This document shows positions 61,397 to 64,000 of a DNA stretch of 64,000 nt, piece by piece. Below the pieces are notes generated by a model, which saw only the letters and a list, made by a program, of their open reading frames with translations, was not told the origin of the DNA and searched no databases. Origin of the DNA: Arcuatula senhousia (lineage: Eukaryota; Mollusca; Bivalvia; Mytilida; Mytilidae); the NCBI GenBank assembly GCA_963971305.1, contig OZ020303.1, positions 64,170,867 through 64,234,866 on the forward strand, written 5' to 3'. A program made the translations under genes and the position numbers. Every line of letters begins with the position of its first letter. Position 1 is the first letter of the stretch.

Positions 61397-64000
61397 AATC
61401 ATTATTACTAATTAAAGAATAACTCAATTTTGTTCATTTTAATAAGGATTTTCTATCACTTATCTAAAATGCCATAAAATCGATGCACATAAAAATATTA
61501 CATATTGGCAATTCAATAATTAGGTAAATGGTGGGTCACTGTCAAAAGGAGACTTTGTGGTATTCAGATGTTTTGTGTAATTTAAAATGACAGAAACCAA
61601 AAGATAAAAAATAAAATTCCATTTTTGTCAGCTTATTAAATTGAATATAAAAGTTTTAATGATATAGCATAATTATATAATGCATTAGAAATCATATGAC
61701 AAATTTTCATTTTTTTGTGAACTTTCCCTTTAAAATCACATCTAACTATTCTACATAAACATGTTCAATCAAATTAATCCTGATCTTAACTATAATACAT
61801 GTACATGATTAGGTTCTAGAATAAATTAATTAATATGAAAAGTGATCAGACAGTCTATATAGAAAATTATTGCACATATGCTAGAACTGCAGTTTTCCAT
61901 GAAAGGTATTTTTATTACAGGCATAAAATGTGCTCTAAACCATTGGGTATTTTAGGATGGTGCTACATGACAAATACCAAAAGACTGTTTCATGTAGCTG
62001 ACACGAACACTCTGGCAATAATTATTTGTGACATTCTAGGACAGATTGCAATATGATGGATAGAGCCAAGTTGATTCCTATATGTCCTTTGGCAACAAAT
62101 TGCAGGTATAATAAAACCCTGTGAATTTTTAACTGCAAAATAAAGCTTCAAGTGGGGGTTCAACCTGGTTAAATTTAAATGATATTCAATATGAACCAAA
62201 AAAAATGTTAACAAAAAGGGGGACTGGATCATCCTGAGATAATGTATCAATGTTTCAATTTTCAATGAAACACTGGCGGCTCTGTTTAAGGAAAAAAAAG
62301 TTTAATGCAAAGTTTTACCCAAAACTGATGTTTACATTTTAGACCCTTTTTTTACAATTTGAGAGGACATACAACAGACAAGTAATCTCATTACACTTTA
62401 CAATATGAAAATGTTAAAGACCTTAAAGAACTTTAAAGATGAAATTAAACGATGCTAAATATGTGAGGTGTCTTAAATAATATGAAATGATAATTTCAAC
62501 TTGATTCAAGTTATTTAAATTCACTACAACTATTTTTCTTTTTCAGAGAAGTCAAAGGGTTATGGAAAAAATAATTTAGCATCAAATTGAACATGATTAA
62601 GAATTACATGTGATCAAGTGTATTTTACAATATAAAATAAAAAAAAAGTACATAAATAAATGATGAAAATTATGCAACCTTTATAAACAAAAACAAGAAT
62701 AAATAACAATAGGGTATACATATGCAATGAAAAAAGACAAACACATTTAAATGGTTGTATATATATCTAACAATAATGTTTAGTGGCAGATCCAGATGGG
62801 TTCAAAATCTCTCAGATTTTCTGTCAAAACAGCGCTGCAAACCTGCTCTTTTTCTGGACACAAAGTCTAATTGTCCTTTAATTTTCTGGATCCATTACTT
62901 GATTTTATTAGTGAAAGTAAATGTACCTTTTTCCAATACGTGTACATGGTTAAAAACACATACATAACAACATTAACAAATAAAAACAAAATACAAAATT
63001 TAGGCCCTATTTCATATATTGTGAAAGTACTTAAATTGTTGGGTATAAAAAATTTTTGTGGCTTGTGAATAAATTGTGTATTCGTGGATTCTAGAATATG
63101 TTGTTCAAACAAATTTTTTATTGAAAGCAATTTACATTTCTTATTCATTTGCTATCAAATTTTGTGGTTTGGCTGACACAAAACAGCCATGAAAACTGGT
63201 ACTTAAAAAAATAAGTACTTTCACATTTTAATCACCATATGAAATACCTTTCAAAACAATTGTTTAATCATCTCTTTCTAAGATCTTTTGAGGCTATCCT
63301 TTATCAATGCATACATTATAGATGTAAAAAATAAACAATGTTTAATATTGAGACATTTTTGTTAAATATGTAAATCAGAATCTTTTATTTAAAATCTGGT
63401 TATTTGAATTAGCATAGCTACATTTTTGTCCCTGTGAAAATCAAAAGTCAAATTTTTTAATAGTTAATTACAGTACAATGTACCAATGTATTATTTCATG
63501 AAGAGAGGCAAAAATTAATCCAGGTTGTTACAAAATTTCTTCAATGCACTTAATAGTAAGTCTTGCATATTCAAACAGTAACCCTTCTACTTTTTAGTTG
63601 CTTTACACCATTTAAGGGAATACGTTACTTTGGTCGACCAACTTACTTTTCAAAACAAATTTGCATAATGAATGGTACTACCATGACACATTGAAATATT
63701 TATTTAAAATAGGGGGTCATGGGTCAATTTTTCAAGTTATTTCACTTTGAAACTATCGTTTCTGGCAAGAAATTTGTATAGAAGTAATGGGGAAAGATCT
63801 AAAATTTTCAAAATTTTGTTATTCTCCATTGATTCAAACAAAAAAAAAATCATTACATTTCAACCAAAAACTAACACAAGAAAGTCCAAATCTTTTTCTA
63901 AACAATATATATTTTGTCATAGGTCATGGACCATCTTTTTTAAAGAATTTACATCAAAGATAAACAATAGCGTTAAAGTTCAAAGCTGTTCAAGTAAAAT
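61397..64000. other. AT-rich right edge without supported features
   Basis: No exon or RNA gene is recognised. A GTGGCAGATCCAGA string at about 62784 resembles the end of the small element at 5635. The remaining open frames are short and AT-driven. Confidence 0.4.

Noticed and set aside
1..64000. tRNA genes, rRNA genes, CRISPR arrays, bacterial promoters or operons
   Set aside because: No B-box-like GGTTCGA with a partner A box, no cloverleaf and no spacer-repeat array was seen. The tandem arrays have no unique spacers, and the DNA is clearly from an animal genome.

Overview
The window is AT-rich, intron-dominated animal DNA. The organism is most likely a bivalve mollusc, and a mussel-like genome is my best guess. 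The evidence is the very long introns, the dense load of short tandem-repeat cassettes of the kind known from bivalves (pearl / Helentron-associated INE type, with GTCCGTCC spacers and terminal hairpins), and a Penelope-like reverse transcriptase relic. There is no bacterial-style gene packing, and almost all short open reading frames are chance.

Two protein-coding genes can be supported. On the + strand, the last two coding exons of a ZNF277 (zinc finger protein 277) orthologue lie at 670-794 and 18649-18841. They are joined across a 17.85 kb GT-AG intron and encode a C2H2 finger followed by the family's WDQ..YFFPTYEND signature. On the - strand, converging on it, one very large terminal exon at 27412-30090 encodes about 892 residues of an unrecognised, mostly disordered adaptor-like protein. 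It carries a PxxPxR SH3 ligand, YETI and YEEI tyrosine motifs, a perfect 11-residue tandem duplication and a C-terminal STYV PDZ ligand. Its 5' exons are not visible.

Layout: 1-18841 is the 3' part of znf277, with its last intron packed with repeat cassettes (5797-6866, 8564-10297, 11325-12233), a 61-bp array and hairpin elements. 18842-27411 is intergenic, with two more cassettes and a clean MITE. 27412-30090 is the big exon. 31168-47474 is a direct tandem duplication of a 6.0 kb unit. The second copy carries two later insertions, a 1.86 kb 5'-truncated Penelope-like element and a 2.43 kb CACTA-like non-autonomous DNA transposon; removing both restores the length of copy 1 to within about 10 bp. 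47475-64000 has no recognisable gene. It holds a 40-bp minisatellite and four more cassettes, including a seven-unit array with a constant 169-bp period.

The most interesting pattern is a shared grammar among the cassettes. Each has a 5' hairpin, a GTCCGTCC-like or GTCGTC-like spacer, tandem units mostly 160-175 bp long, the complement of the 5' arm, and then a short 3' hairpin. Cassettes with unrelated cores share these ends and also share a GAAACTTGGTA-like box, and one core occurs between two different pairs of ends. A second point of interest is a roughly 450-bp divergence island inside the otherwise near-identical 6-kb duplication.
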